DNA of 64,000 nt from Orbilia blumenaviensis (lineage: Eukaryota > Ascomycota > Orbiliomycetes > Orbiliales > Orbiliaceae): the NCBI GenBank assembly GCA_036872755.1, contig JAVHNS010000002.1:2418001-2482000 (forward strand). Reading direction: 5' to 3'. Under the pieces are notes generated by a model, which was not told where the DNA came from, searched no databases, and was given only the letters and a program-made list of their open reading frames with translations. Positions 23,905 to 33,762 of this stretch are shown here, one piece after another (the first letter of the stretch is position 1; every line of letters begins with the position of its first letter). Position numbers and translations under genes: made by a program.

Positions 23905-24458
23905 CTATATACTTGGACGGATAAAGGACCACGGGCGCCAGAATCTCGTAATCCGACTATTTGGTGTAGAAAAGATTTTAGTTGAACTAAGTTTCGAGCA
24001 ACAGGAAGCTTTGAATCCGGACTCTAAATCCTGGTAAGGCTTGTGGCTCGGAATGTATATGCGGTAGGCTTTGACATCTTTGACGCAAGAGCCCGCCGCT
24101 AGATGAAAGGAAGGCTGGATGAAAGTTACCACCTCGGTGAGACGTGCCTCGGGGTAGCCGGGTATGGAGCTGGAAGAATAAAATGAAGAGGTTTAACTAT
24201 GAATTTGCTTATTTGGATGTCTTCCCTGGGCCCTGAGCATTTGAATAAGCTGTTACAGGTGCTCCAATATATTTTTTGCTGCGGAAATACTCGAAATGTC
24301 CGTAGGACAGCTGTACAGCCCCCGAGGCGTTTTGGTCGACCGATCACAAGACGCTCCCATAAGTTCATACTATACCTACATGCATCAAATTTACTGAATT
24401 CGGTATCACCGATCTTCTTCTTCACTTTGTCAATTCCGGCGCCAGTAAAAAGGCTCAT
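23905..24458 (-). CDS. Hypothetical two-exon protein
   Basis: Exon 1 is 24458-24376 (MSLFTGAGIDKVKKKIGDTE then FSKFDAC), with donor GTATAG. Exon 2 is 24169-23905 after a TTCCAG acceptor, giving 115 residues with phase 2 preserved across the 206-nt intron. Exon 2 reads SSIPGYPEARLTEVVTFIQP and ends WRPWSFIRPSI. A TATATAAT element at 24606-24613 stands about 150 bp upstream of the ATG. No family recognised. The gene is divergent from the Pro-rich locus at 25.0 kb and appears to share its TATA region. The long intron and lack of homology keep this tentative. Confidence 0.38.
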
Positions 24459-24605
24459 TAATTTGCAATACTCGATTAAATTCAGTAAAGCTCTTACCTA
24501 TATACATCCATACCATTTACCCTTTCTTAAGACCAGAGATGTCTATAAAGAAGCTGCCCCCTCAAGGCCCTCTCCACTAAATTCCGTAAATCTTTCACCC
24601 ACTAT

Positions 24606-24613
24606 TATATAAT
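24606..24613. promoter_or_regulatory. Bidirectional TATA-like element
   Basis: TATATAAT inside a near-palindromic AT block, lying about 150 bp from the minus-strand start at 24458 and about 160 bp from a plus-strand ATG at 24774. It is followed on the plus side by a pyrimidine-rich leader (about 24625-24750), as in fungal promoters. Confidence 0.4.
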
Positions 24614-24769
24614 TATAGACACCCTCGACAGCGACTATTTCCTCTACACAGACCTTTCCGTTCAAGAAGGCTACTATCAGTTTTAATACTGTACTTTCGT
24701 TCACCACTCTTCATCCTTATTTCCTCCCTTTGGATCTTACCCTTACTTAGATATATAATTACTATTTGA

Positions 24770-25159
24770 TGGATCGCTCCCCTCCGCAAAAATAACCAAC
24801 CCTGGTTCTTCTAGTCATTGATTCAACAGAACTATAAGCGGAGCGTTACTACCTGAAGAGTTTACAAATTCTCTCCAATCCATTCCGTTAAAACCAAACA
24901 CAACGACCATACCAGCGGCAATACTATCTACCTTGCAATTCTAGGTAATAGCTTCCCCTTCTCTATAACCATAGCTACAATTTGATGAGATACTAACATG
25001 GGGTGGTTCTATCATGATGTAGACCCTTTCCAGAACATAAACATGCACGCCTCCAATACGATCCTAGACTTTGAAAATTCTTTGGCGGGGCCGAATCCGA
25101 GTCCAGGACCAGACTCTCCCCCAGATCCTGACACCAGCAAACTTTCGGCCCGCGCTTAA
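24770..25159 (+). pseudogene. Pro-rich two-exon gene, start exon broken
   Basis: The second exon is clear: after a TACTAAC branch point (24991-24997) and a TAG acceptor (25022) a phase-1 frame runs to the TAA at 25157. It ends LAGPNPSPGPDSPPDPDTSK LSARA. The expected first exon follows a good TATA and CT-rich leader, but its ATG frame (MDRSPPQK) hits a TAA after eight codons, and the frame that would splice correctly at the GTAATAG donor near 24946 has no ATG. I infer loss of the start or an early nonsense change. An ATG at 24998 in the acceptor region could still give a 53-residue product. Confidence 0.35.
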
Positions 25160-26246
25160 GTTATATAATATTATAATTTAACCTCTCTATTGGGAGAACT
25201 GTTGTTCCTTATGTATACTATCTGTGTGTTTGGACTGAGGTTATCATCCGATCCGATTCATATTGCGCACCATACCCGGGTCCCACGATTAAAAGACGTT
25301 TGAGAGCATAGAATATGTCTATCGAGATTCGAAGGGGAGTTGCTTTTACTACCAGGATTGTACCTACTAGAGGCGAACTTGGCAAAATTGTGTTGTTGTT
25401 GTTTTTGTTGTTTGCCCGACTAATAAGTTCTCAATAACTGTACCTGTCAAAATTGCTTGTGGAGGTTTTAAAGGGAAAAAAAGAGTTTGGTTCTTGGCGT
25501 TCTTGGTAGATTATTTCCCTGAACTCGTTTCCAGTTGCTGGTGGAGGCCTGCGGGTTCAAGTACGGCGAAGCTGTCCCGGTTTCTTTTTGTCAAATTTTC
25601 GTGTTGTCTAGGTAGTTACCAACAAGACCACACACACCGTGTTGCCTGGTACAGACCAGTGCCAGCCGACAATAGTCTAGCCATGATCACCGGCCTAGGA
25701 ATTTCAGTGCAGTCTTGAGCTCAACCCTTACCTCTTAATAGCAGGAGCCTATTGAGCATAGCGCTCTGAAGTAGGCAAACAAGATTTTCTTTAAATTTTA
25801 TTTTAGAAAGGATGGGGATAAAAGCGCCAACATGCACTTCACCTTCGGGCAGTACCGCAGTGAGCCGAGACCAGTGGTACCATGATAATACTACAGTTTT
25901 GTTCATTTTGTAGCACTTCACTAATTATTAGAACATAGCTTATACTGAGGCTGTTGGGCTGCTGGCTTATTGCCTATATAGGCAGGCTGCTAGCTCATAG
26001 TTAACCGGGCTGGTGGTAGACTGGCTGGTAACTAGGTACATTTACAGCCAAGATAGCTATAGTAATCCACAGGGATCCTAAGGAGTATAGGCTCTGCCGG
26101 TCCTATCCTATAAACCGGTCGACCGTTTGACTTGGCCTCTGAATCGGATTGAAAGTCGACATATGAATCGGCCTAAAATATAGGTACTTATGTTATATAA
26201 CGAACTTGATGTCGATTGTGGTGTTATTACAGCGTTCTTATAGGTA

Positions 26247-26278
26247 TGTTGAAGTGTTGAAGTGTTGAAGTGTTGGGA
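26247..26278 (+). repeat. TGTTGAAG 8-bp tandem repeat
   Basis: Three perfect TGTTGAAG units and a fourth imperfect one, right after a GTATGT-like site. Confidence 0.85.
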
Positions 26279-26317
26279 TTACTCTGGCCGTCCGAGTTAA
26301 CTCAACAGGTCATAAGC

Positions 26318-26357
26318 TTCACTTCGTGGCTTCGTGGAGGCTGGGTTACGAGACCAG
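26318..26357 (+). repeat. Dispersed 35-bp motif copy
   Basis: Reads ACTTCGTGGC-TTCGTGGAGGCTGGGTTACGAGACCA with a 6-7 bp local duplication of TTCGTGG. It matches the copy at 28573-28607 in the same orientation. Confidence 0.6.
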
Positions 26358-27427
26358 GTTAACTCGTACTTACTTGCTACGAATCGGCTGGCCTGCTATC
26401 TACAGTGGTTTACCTGAAATAGAGTTAGTGGCCCGCACTAACCCGAGTAAGTAGCTACTGCAGGACCGAGACTAGTATGTACTTAAGTAGAGCTTTGGCC
26501 TTGAAGAACAGCGTCAGCAGATAGTGCCAGAGCTGCAGAGTGTATTTAACTATTTTGAAAGAATGATGGCATACCTTGGTCACTGGAATCCTCTGTTGTA
26601 GGGCGCCAGGCGCATGTTTAACTGGTATGGGTTGGATAGAGACCTGCCAGCAATTGAAGACAACAAAACCTGTAACTAGGTACCTATGGTTGTTTAGCTA
26701 AGCCAAGCTAAGGTGTATGTGTACAGCCTATCAAGCGAAAGTTTTAAATCAGGCTCTGTCATTATAGTAAAGAATTTTAAGGCGGGTTCTCGTGGTCTCG
26801 GGGCCAAGACGCGAAGATTGCATATAGTTAACTAGGTATTATACGTACATACATATGGAGATCCGGAGTCGGAACAAGGATCCACATGCAGGTGGCTTGC
26901 AGGTTGCCATTTCCTGTTATATGAGTGGTTCTGCTCACGCAGATGGTGACAGGGGTATGGGTTTCCTATATCTTGTTCATTTGAGGCTTATTATCCATTA
27001 TTAGCCAATGATATCTCCGCACCACTTTATTCCTACGTAGTTACCTAGGTACGTGTATATATAAAGGGAAACCCGATTCACCTCTTTCCTTTGACCTCTA
27101 GTTCCAGACATAATCTTTTTTATACTCTAGCTTCCCATACCGGACCCATCGTTAGTCCCATCCATATCCAATGCGCATATGCTCTGATCCAAGGAGTTGT
27201 CAACATTCATGGGATAATAACAATTCGTTGCGTTGCAATGTTTACCTTCATCAAAAGTCCGACAGCCCCGAACTCTGGAGTCGGCCTTAACGGAATAACG
27301 CCGACAGATTCCGTCTAAGCCGAAAATTTACATCCCTAGTTGGGGGAACTGGAATCGTCCGCTTCCCATCCAACCTCAGGTGATGTATTCCGGAATAACC
27401 CGCTCAAAGACGACTGAGAGAAAAGGT

Positions 27428-27603
27428 TATCCTCCGTAGGATGGTCGGTGTGCGACAAAGGATATCATCCTCAGGACACCCTTACCGCGGGACACGTATC
27501 ATCAGCAGGATGGGTTTTCCTCGAAATAAATTGTCATTCTCAGGACAGTATAAGTAGGGAGATATCTCCATCAGGATAGTACTACTTAATGTCTCCGTCA
27601 GGA
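27428..27603 (+). repeat. Degenerate 35-nt tandem array
   Basis: Six units of the form RTC-N8-GAY, each ending in an AGGA box. The boxes start at 27438, 27473, 27507, 27542, 27573 and 27600, so intervals are 35, 34, 35, 31 and 27 nt. In five of six units the two ends are complementary (ATC...GAT or GTC...GAC). The period is not a multiple of three and no reading frame spans it. Confidence 0.6.
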
Positions 27604-28045
27604 CAACACGTCCCGTCTCGGATACCAAGGATCAAGCAAACTCCGCCTCAAAAACCCTTATGCCTTGTTCACGGCTAAAATATTCCTATCCCACCGATGA
27701 TATGTAGTCGGGTCAGGTCACAAAGCCAGGGTTCGCCACGGACCAGTTGAACCATAGCCTTCTCAGCCACAGACCAATCGACCAACCGACCGGCCTCAGA
27801 TTTCGCCTTTCTGCAACCCGTGTTCGATTCTCTTGGTGCGGGAAGTTAGCCGAGTGGTCTGGTCATAGCTGCCACCTGCAAGTGCTTCGGGCACAATCGT
27901 CCTCAGAGGTTTCGACAGGGCCTAACTGCAGCCACTACCACACGATGAGGCCGTTGGGGATTTGGATTCTACTAGAAGACTAGCCTGGATTTTCAGCGCG
28001 AAAGGAAGCTGTCTTGCACGCGAAATATTCATTATCTTTCTGGGG

Positions 28046-28267
28046 ATGACAGCACACGCACGGCATTTAGATGCACAGCGGTGGAAACAACGACTCCGCA
28101 TTCATGCATCTAGATTTTGTATTTCGCTAGTTGGTGGGCGGGCGGGCGAGCTCGCCGGCAGTAATACATCGAAGACAACTTGTATCGAGCTGCGAGATCA
28201 TGTTCTTAAACGATTTGGCCCTGGTTTCTTAGAATCGGCTCGGACACGGATTCGCGAAAAGCTATAA
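28046..28267 (+). CDS. Hypothetical small basic protein
   Basis: ATG at 28046, 73 residues, beginning MTAHARHLDAQRWKQRLRIH and ending LKRFGPGFLESARTRIREKL. It is Arg-rich and helix-prone. The stop overlaps the TATA box of the next gene (28263-28269), so the two would be packed tail to promoter. An in-frame open stretch extends upstream to 27962 without an ATG. No family recognised. Confidence 0.33.
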   Translation: MTAHARHLDAQRWKQRLRIHASRFCISLVGGRAGELAGSNTSKTTCIELRDHVLKRFGPGFLESARTRIREKL

Positions 28268-28269
28268 AT
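28263..28269 (+). promoter_or_regulatory. TATA box of the Pro-rich gene at 28447
   Basis: TATAAAT, about 180 bp before the ATG, a spacing similar to that at 43253 and 38015. Confidence 0.45.
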
Positions 28270-28446
28270 GGAGGCCCGTTAATTTACAACTACTGTTTCC
28301 CTTGGAAGGCCATGATATCCGATCCACTATCTTTTCGACAGAAAATCTAACCTTCTGCAAGTCCAGACCTTGCAAGCTAAAAAATTTCTTTGTATTTTGA
28401 ATCTGTGTTATTTGATACAAAAACTTGTACCTTTTAAATTTCCAGA

Positions 28447-28844
28447 ATGCCACCCTGTAACTCCACACAAACTGGGACTAACCATACCCGTCCCACCAGC
28501 CTTGAGGCAGGTCAGTTACCAAAACTCGAATCAACAAAAGAGAAATTCCTAGCTTTCAAGCTGGGTTCCAAACCGGGCTGCTTCGTTGAGGCTGGTTTAC
28601 GAGACCATTCCAAACCCAAACAACTAACACTCGCTTAGGCACGATTCAGGATCGCGATCTCCCCGCCCAGGATTCTCCACAAGGCCCCACAATTACCAAC
28701 GCCCCGCAGCCCTCCGGCGCCCCTGACAATAACACTGCTCCTGATCTAGGCGAATTTCTAGATAATCAGCGGTCTCCTCAGCCTGGGCCACATCCACACG
28801 ATTTCTCGCAGATAGGTGCATGGGTCACGGATAATTCAAATTAA
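28447..28844 (+). CDS. Pro-rich archipelago protein, two exons
   Basis: Exon 1 is 28447-28510 (MPPCNSTQTGTNHTRPTSLE A, 21 codons plus one base) with a CAG/GTCAGT donor. The 128-nt intron has a CTAAC branch point. Exon 2 is 28639-28844, entered in phase 1. The product is 89 residues: TIQDRDLPAQDSPQGPTITN, then APQPSGAPDNNTAPDLGEF, and PQPGPHPHD near the end. No signal peptide, membrane segment or known domain; largely disordered by composition. The intron carries a near-consensus copy of the dispersed motif (28573-28607). An unspliced reading of exon 1 would end after 63 residues and also encode the motif as FVEAGLRD, so intron retention is an alternative. Function unknown. Confidence 0.5.
28573..28607 (+). 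repeat. Dispersed 35-bp motif, near-consensus copy
   Basis: CCGGGCTGCTTCGTTGAGG followed by CTGGTTTACGAGACCA. It lies inside the intron of the Pro-rich gene and in an open frame reads PGCFVEAGLRD. Confidence 0.65.
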
Positions 28845-28958
28845 GAGCATTGGAACCGCTCAGTACTGCGATAAGGGGTTTAGTTTCTGGTCCGGTCAAC
28901 GCTACTACTCCGCCAGCTCTTACGTTGGGGTGTCTGGATTTTTTGTCTGAAATTTACA

Positions 28959-28994
28959 CTGGTCTCGTAAACAAGCCTCCGAGAAGTAGCCCGC
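28959..28994 (-). repeat. Dispersed 35-bp motif, inverted copy
   Basis: Plus strand reads TGGTCTCGTAAACAAGCCTC then CGAGAAGTAGCCCGC. It is the reverse complement of the 28573-28607 copy, only about 350 bp away, so the two form a wide inverted pair around the second exon of the Pro-rich gene. Confidence 0.65.
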
Positions 28995-30120
28995 GCCTTG
29001 TGTGGAGTCCAGACCCTATAATTCATATCCCTGTAGTGTAGTGTTTATGTATACGATAATACTAGACATCATTGGGTTCCTTATACTTTTATGATAGCTC
29101 TTTCCACCGCACCTCTGAGGAGGCTACGCAATATCGCTTGTATCTTAGGAATTATAATAATATTACCAAACAATACTAGCAACAATAAAGCGTATAGTAC
29201 AAAAATACCATTATCCTGGGTTCATAACTAGGTCAGGATCCCCAGGCTCGCTAGGGGTTGACCATTGGTTGGGCCGCAAGGGTCATTGGTTCGGGGGAGC
29301 CATCCAACCATATATCTATTACGGTATAATCGCAAATCGTAGGATACCGCTTAGACTCTAACTTCGTCTGGGAACATATGCGGGGTTTTATCAGTATATG
29401 AAATATAAAACCTCAGCAGCCAAAACCGCCTTGATGGGAAACAAGGAAAACGTGTCTTATACCAGACCTCAATCTAAAGCGACAGGTGTGAAAAAGGAGA
29501 CAAGGGAGGAAGGAAAGGAGGAAAATAATGGGCGGTGTTAAAATGATACTATAGTAGTGACCTCATCCCATCGTCGTAATACGTATATGAAAGGGATTTT
29601 AAAGGCGGTTAGGGCATGCCTACGGCCCCGGAAACTATTGTGTAAAGGCCCCTCTAATTATCAACTAAAACAGGACTGGTGGGCGCAAGAAATGGGTTGG
29701 AGTAGTCGGGTTTATGATATCGATATAGCAGAGCCACTCTCCCCAATTTGGGCCTAAGTATTGAATCCTTGCATTATACTACCGCCGTAATACGCGTATA
29801 CCTAATGACTTGAGGGCTTAACAGCTAGAGGGCTATCTGAAGTTCTTCGACTAGGAGGGCTATCGAAGTATATGTATCAAGAAAGTTGAATTAGTCACGA
29901 AATAACCCCGGTCGTTGTCTGATTCACGAGATGCCTTTGAGCACCGATGTAACACTCAAGGCTACGTAGGCTTGCAATAACTAGAAGTTAAGCTAATCCT
30001 CCTCACTCCATCGAACATCAGTCGTCTTCACGTGCACCGAATTCACACAGCCTTCCTTACTGGAATGTAGTTTTATATCAGCCTCTGACCGAGACTAGAT
30101 TTATATCCGAAATATATCTC

Positions 30121-30354
30121 ATGCTTAGCGAAATGAATCCTTATATCGATATTGCTTACCCGCAGCTAGTTCTAGAAAGCCGCTTGAGGCTCCAACGGGT
30201 ATGCAGATGCGCTGAGCCTGGAAACCGTTTCAAATTCCTGGAATTCGGCTCACCCTTCTCCCGTTCGGGAATATGTACGGAAGCGCATCGTAGAAACAAA
30301 ACCCGGATGGGGTCCCAAGAATTAACTGAAAAAAAAGGGCTCATAACCTCTTAA
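30121..30354 (+). CDS. Hypothetical small protein
   Basis: ATG start, 77 residues, beginning MLSEMNPYIDIAYPQLVLES and containing RLQRVCRCAEPGNRFKF. The first 30 residues look like ordinary folded-protein sequence. No intron is required and no family is recognised. The flanks 28845-30120 and 30355-32407 hold no other gene I can support. They contain a possible TAP-rich short frame at 32145 (MGVRDPTTSYDKPATHTALA) and many stop-dense frames. Confidence 0.27.
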   Translation: MLSEMNPYIDIAYPQLVLESRLRLQRVCRCAEPGNRFKFLEFGSPFSRSGICTEAHRRNKTRMGSQELTEKKGLITS

Positions 30355-32407
30355 ACCAAAAGGCTATCCTCGCTGCTATATCTGAATTCAGCTGAACTGA
30401 TCTCTATAATATGCACGCCTGACAGAAAACGTCGACATCACAGCCGGTTCGTTTCTGGCTATTCCAACTGCGCCCACCAGAATAACGATAGCGCAAATTT
30501 TCGGCATATGCTAAAACGTCCATTTGCTCTGCAAACCAGACACACATATCTCCTGGATACTGATGAAGCAAAGCTCCCCCAAAAAGGAAGCTGCTTATAT
30601 CGCGTGAAACTAAAGCTAGTTTGATTTAAGGCTGAATATTTGTTTCGTTTAATCCTTAGCTTATTCGATCGCCGCCTAATATATTTGAGAGTACCCTAGC
30701 CTGGCAGTCGGCATCCGAGAACCTTCACCAATCGCGCTCATATGATCATATGACATGCGCAAATATCGGTAAATTGCGGAAACCAAAGATGCGATAGGTA
30801 TCTTCGCAAATTCTCAACCAGTTAGTACTATTGTAATTACATTAAGCGCAGCTCACAGGCTTCTATAATTCATCGGGCCTCCAGACGGATCCTAGAAGTC
30901 GTCGCATTCGGCACTCGGCGACAGAATCCCAAATAGCAGCAGCAGCAACGTACAATAATTGCTTATTTTTGAACACAGAACGTCATCATGGCTAGCGAGG
31001 CCACATGATACTTAACCAGGACAAGTGCAAATGTTGCAAACCATATATGCGTAAGGCGTGTACGGAACCGCTTCTTTTTTCGCGAAACTAAAGTTCGCCT
31101 AGCCCGTTAGCTAGTGACATTATGCTACCAGCTCACGTAAATACAGGAACTTGCCGAGGAAGCACTAGATTTGGGCAGACCCCGGGCCGACAAAAATAAT
31201 ATAGTGGATATTCTACGCGCCATCTTTATAATTATCACATATTTTCTAGCAAGAATATGAGAAAGATTATTGGGCATACATCAAAAAGAGACTGGGCAAA
31301 TCATATATTCTGCATATGAATTCATAGAGCTCGAGTCAGCACTAGTGCGTGCGACGGTGGGAAACCGTTCCCGAGTTGGCTGAGTAGGAATGCTAGGCCT
31401 CGATGATTGATGTGATTTTCCTCGTTTCACTTGGGGCGTGGGGCTTTGACCAAGTTGGGAATGAGGGCAAACACATGCATGAGGGGATGTTCAAACAAGC
31501 TCTGGCCATTGCTTGACATGCATTTTTTCTCTTTTGTGAGACGAACAGGATCCTGGGTGGGGGCGGTGAAACTAATTTAATCCCCGACAAGAGATCCGAT
31601 TGATCGCTAGCTTGGGCGTAAGCTGTTTAATTTCTTAGATCTGATCAGGCCATGTTGTGGTTTAAAACCAGTCAAGAGAGAGCTTGTCAGGATCTATAGA
31701 TGATCTGCGCATATATATGCGTGAAGGATTCTTCTTAGCGACTATACTACAAGGCCAGGGGTTCAAAATTAGTTCCCCGACGATCTGATGCGCACTATTC
31801 GCATGTTCGGAATATTCTATGACTCTAATTAAGCAGAGTTACTAGCTATGAATCGTAGTGAGCGTATGTGCTATATGCAAGGGTGAATATGGGTAACTAA
31901 AGACCCACCACGGATGCGACTAGCGGAATAATATTACTAGGCTCGGGCTGTGTTCGAAAATATATGTCGAAATACAACTTGATTCAAGCTCTACTCTGCT
32001 ACATCCTGCTGCAACTAGTTTTCAAGCCCTACTGGGGCTATAGGGGCTGGGTCTAAGTTTTCGAGGATCTCGCATTGTGGCACTGATACTACCTAACACC
32101 AAATCGCATTCCAAGACCACAAATGCGCAATTCGGAGCCCTGCGATGGGAGTCAGGGACCCCACCACAAGCTATGACAAGCCGGCTACGCACACGGCTCT
32201 TGCAACCGCTCCTTTGAGTTTCGCAAGTCAGCTTGCGATATCTAGAGAAACTCTCTAGCTAAGGTTTTCTTTAGAATTAAGGATAGAGATGCTACATTGT
32301 TCAACGGCTGGCTAAGCCTGTTATGCTTCAGACTTTTATGTTGCCATGGCTGATGCCGACCACTCTTTGGCTTTCGAAAGAAAAGTTCGAATCGATCTAA
32401 CATTAAC

Positions 32408-32415
32408 TATATAAG
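32408..32415 (+). promoter_or_regulatory. TATA box of the Pro-rich gene at 32645
   Basis: TATATAAG, about 235 bp before the predicted ATG. Confidence 0.4.
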
Positions 32416-32644
32416 GGGCCGCGGCCCTCTATCGTAAGTTCTAATTTCATATATACTATTACTGTATACTAAAGTGCCCCCGAATCCCGACTACAAGTCA
32501 TTGCATCTTCTTAGAAACTCAATATCGTAAAAGTTGATCTCGAACCTAGCTATCGTCCGTAAAGCTTAGCCGGTGACAAGTTACCGGTACACCCCCTCTC
32601 GAAGCCTCAAACCGTCTGCGGAATCGATCAAGAAGCCTACAAGT

Positions 32645-33027
32645 ATGCCGTACAGTATTACTCGAGAATTACAGGAGTACGTAGCGAGTGTAGGCGACTG
32701 TAAGTGAATTTAAAACCACACCTCAGTCTTTTGTTCAATATCTCAGTGCTGGATTTAATTTCGACAATCCGGATGCTACCCTATGGCTCAATATCCATTT
32801 TAAACACTACTAATACTTGGCGATTAGACCTCGCTCAAGACTTTGGCCTCCCCGCCTCTCGTCAAGACTTGCCTCGCCAACCCTCACATACACCACACCC
32901 AACGGCACCACCTCCAGTTTCCACTTGGGGCGGGCCTGATCCCAACACGGGCCCGGATCCAAGGCCTCCTACAGACGAAATCTCCCTCAAGAGCCGAGCC
33001 CTTCTAGTCATCAATGCTTGCGCTTGA
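32645..33027 (+). CDS. Pro-rich archipelago protein, two exons
   Basis: Exon 1 is 32645-32699 (MPYSITRELQEYVASVGD plus one base), with a perfect GTAAGT donor. The 128-nt intron has a TACTAATAC branch point and a TTAG acceptor. Exon 2 is 32828-33027, phase 1. The product is 84 residues: YLAQDFGLPASRQDLPRQPS, then HTPHPTAPPPVSTWGGPDPN and TGPDPRPPTDE, ending SLKSRALLVINACA. The segment GDYLAQDF matches GESLAQDL just after the splice junction of the gene at 44355, the best evidence that these loci share ancestry. The 15-nt string CCTCGCCAACCCTCA recurs in the Pro-rich gene at 38201. No localisation signal is seen; function unknown. Confidence 0.52.
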
Positions 33028-33399
33028 AACAAAACTGAGGGCAATTCTGCCGTTCCAAGGATACTTTCGGATCTCCTCCTTTATCGCCTCCCCCTTTCGT
33101 AGGGTTGCGATGATTGGGGGCGGGCCTAAACCCTAGGCTTCCTAAACAGCTCCAAATACTTCCTATTTGGTTCAGTGAAGCGTACTCCTATTTTCTTATC
33201 GTGATCGATGAAACCTTCCCTACGTAACCCTATATCCCTTTTTTAAAAAAAAACTTTTATCTCTTAAATTTAAATATTTTCGATCGTTTTCCCAGCTATC
33301 TTTCCTATCTATTTCTTCTTCCCGTCCTATCATTGTTTTCTCTTCTGCTATTTCTTCTGTTATTTCTTTCTTTTCTTTTTCCTTCTTGTGTACTCTGCT

Positions 33400-33762
33400 A
33401 TGGCGTTACATGTCTGTTCAGCCGGGATGCATCTTGGTGTTGTGGGTATGTGTTGTTCGCCTCTGTTATATGTATTTGGTTATAATAAACTTTTCTTGTT
33501 GCACCAAACGGACCGGATCGAACCTTAACGTTCGCTAGGTTGCAGATTTAGCGGCATATCCTCGCCCGAGAATGACTTCGTATATTCGATTGATATGCTA
33601 TATTATGTTGATTCGGCAATCTTTACGGCTTTTATCGAATACGCCACGCGCACGAGAACTCAGATGCTTAAGAACTTGTTGCAATTTGTATACAAAATTG
33701 TGTTGAATATCAGTCACAACTACGAGACCAGTCACAACTGCAATTGCAATGCAGCAAATTAA
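33400..33762 (+). CDS. Two-exon protein with faint BTB-like segment
   Basis: Preceded by a textbook pyrimidine-rich leader (about 33290-33395). Exon 1 is 33400-33445 (MALHVCSAGMHLGVV plus one base) with a GTATGT donor. The intron (33446-33538) has a CTTAAC branch point; exon 2 is 33539-33762, phase 1, giving 89 residues. Exon 2 reads GISSPENDFVYSIDMLYYVD then SAIFTAFIEYATRTRTQ, followed by a hydrophobic helix and an NCNCNAAN tail. The FTAFIEYA part recalls the end of fungal BTB domains, but the domain is not complete. A second acceptor seven bases downstream (GTTGCAG) gives a different frame ending in TKLC. The gene shares intron position and phase with the Pro-rich genes but not their composition. 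Confidence 0.45.

Larger units (their letters stand above)
25160..28045. other. Stretch with repeats but no supported gene
   Basis: It contains CTGGCTGG/GCTGCTGG short repeats (about 25950-26030), an 8-bp tandem repeat (26247-26278), a dispersed-motif copy (26318-26357) and a 35-nt tandem array (27428-27603). A TATA at about 27055-27065 is followed 180 bp later by a 26-codon ATG frame (27238-27318, KSPTAPNSGVGLNG), probably too short to call. ATG-less open frames at 25494-25718 and 27747-27983 are not convincing. Confidence 0.45.

Noticed and set aside
27428..27603. CRISPR-like array
   Set aside because: Repeats are short and degenerate with irregular spacing, in a eukaryotic genome and with no cas genes. 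Kept as a tandem repeat only.
27815..27925. tRNA (Ser/Leu-like A box TAGCCGAGTGG with a GTTCGATTC string just upstream)
   Set aside because: The B-box-like string precedes the A box, no acceptor stem pairs, and the downstream TTTCGACA arm does not fold. At most a scrambled tRNA relic.
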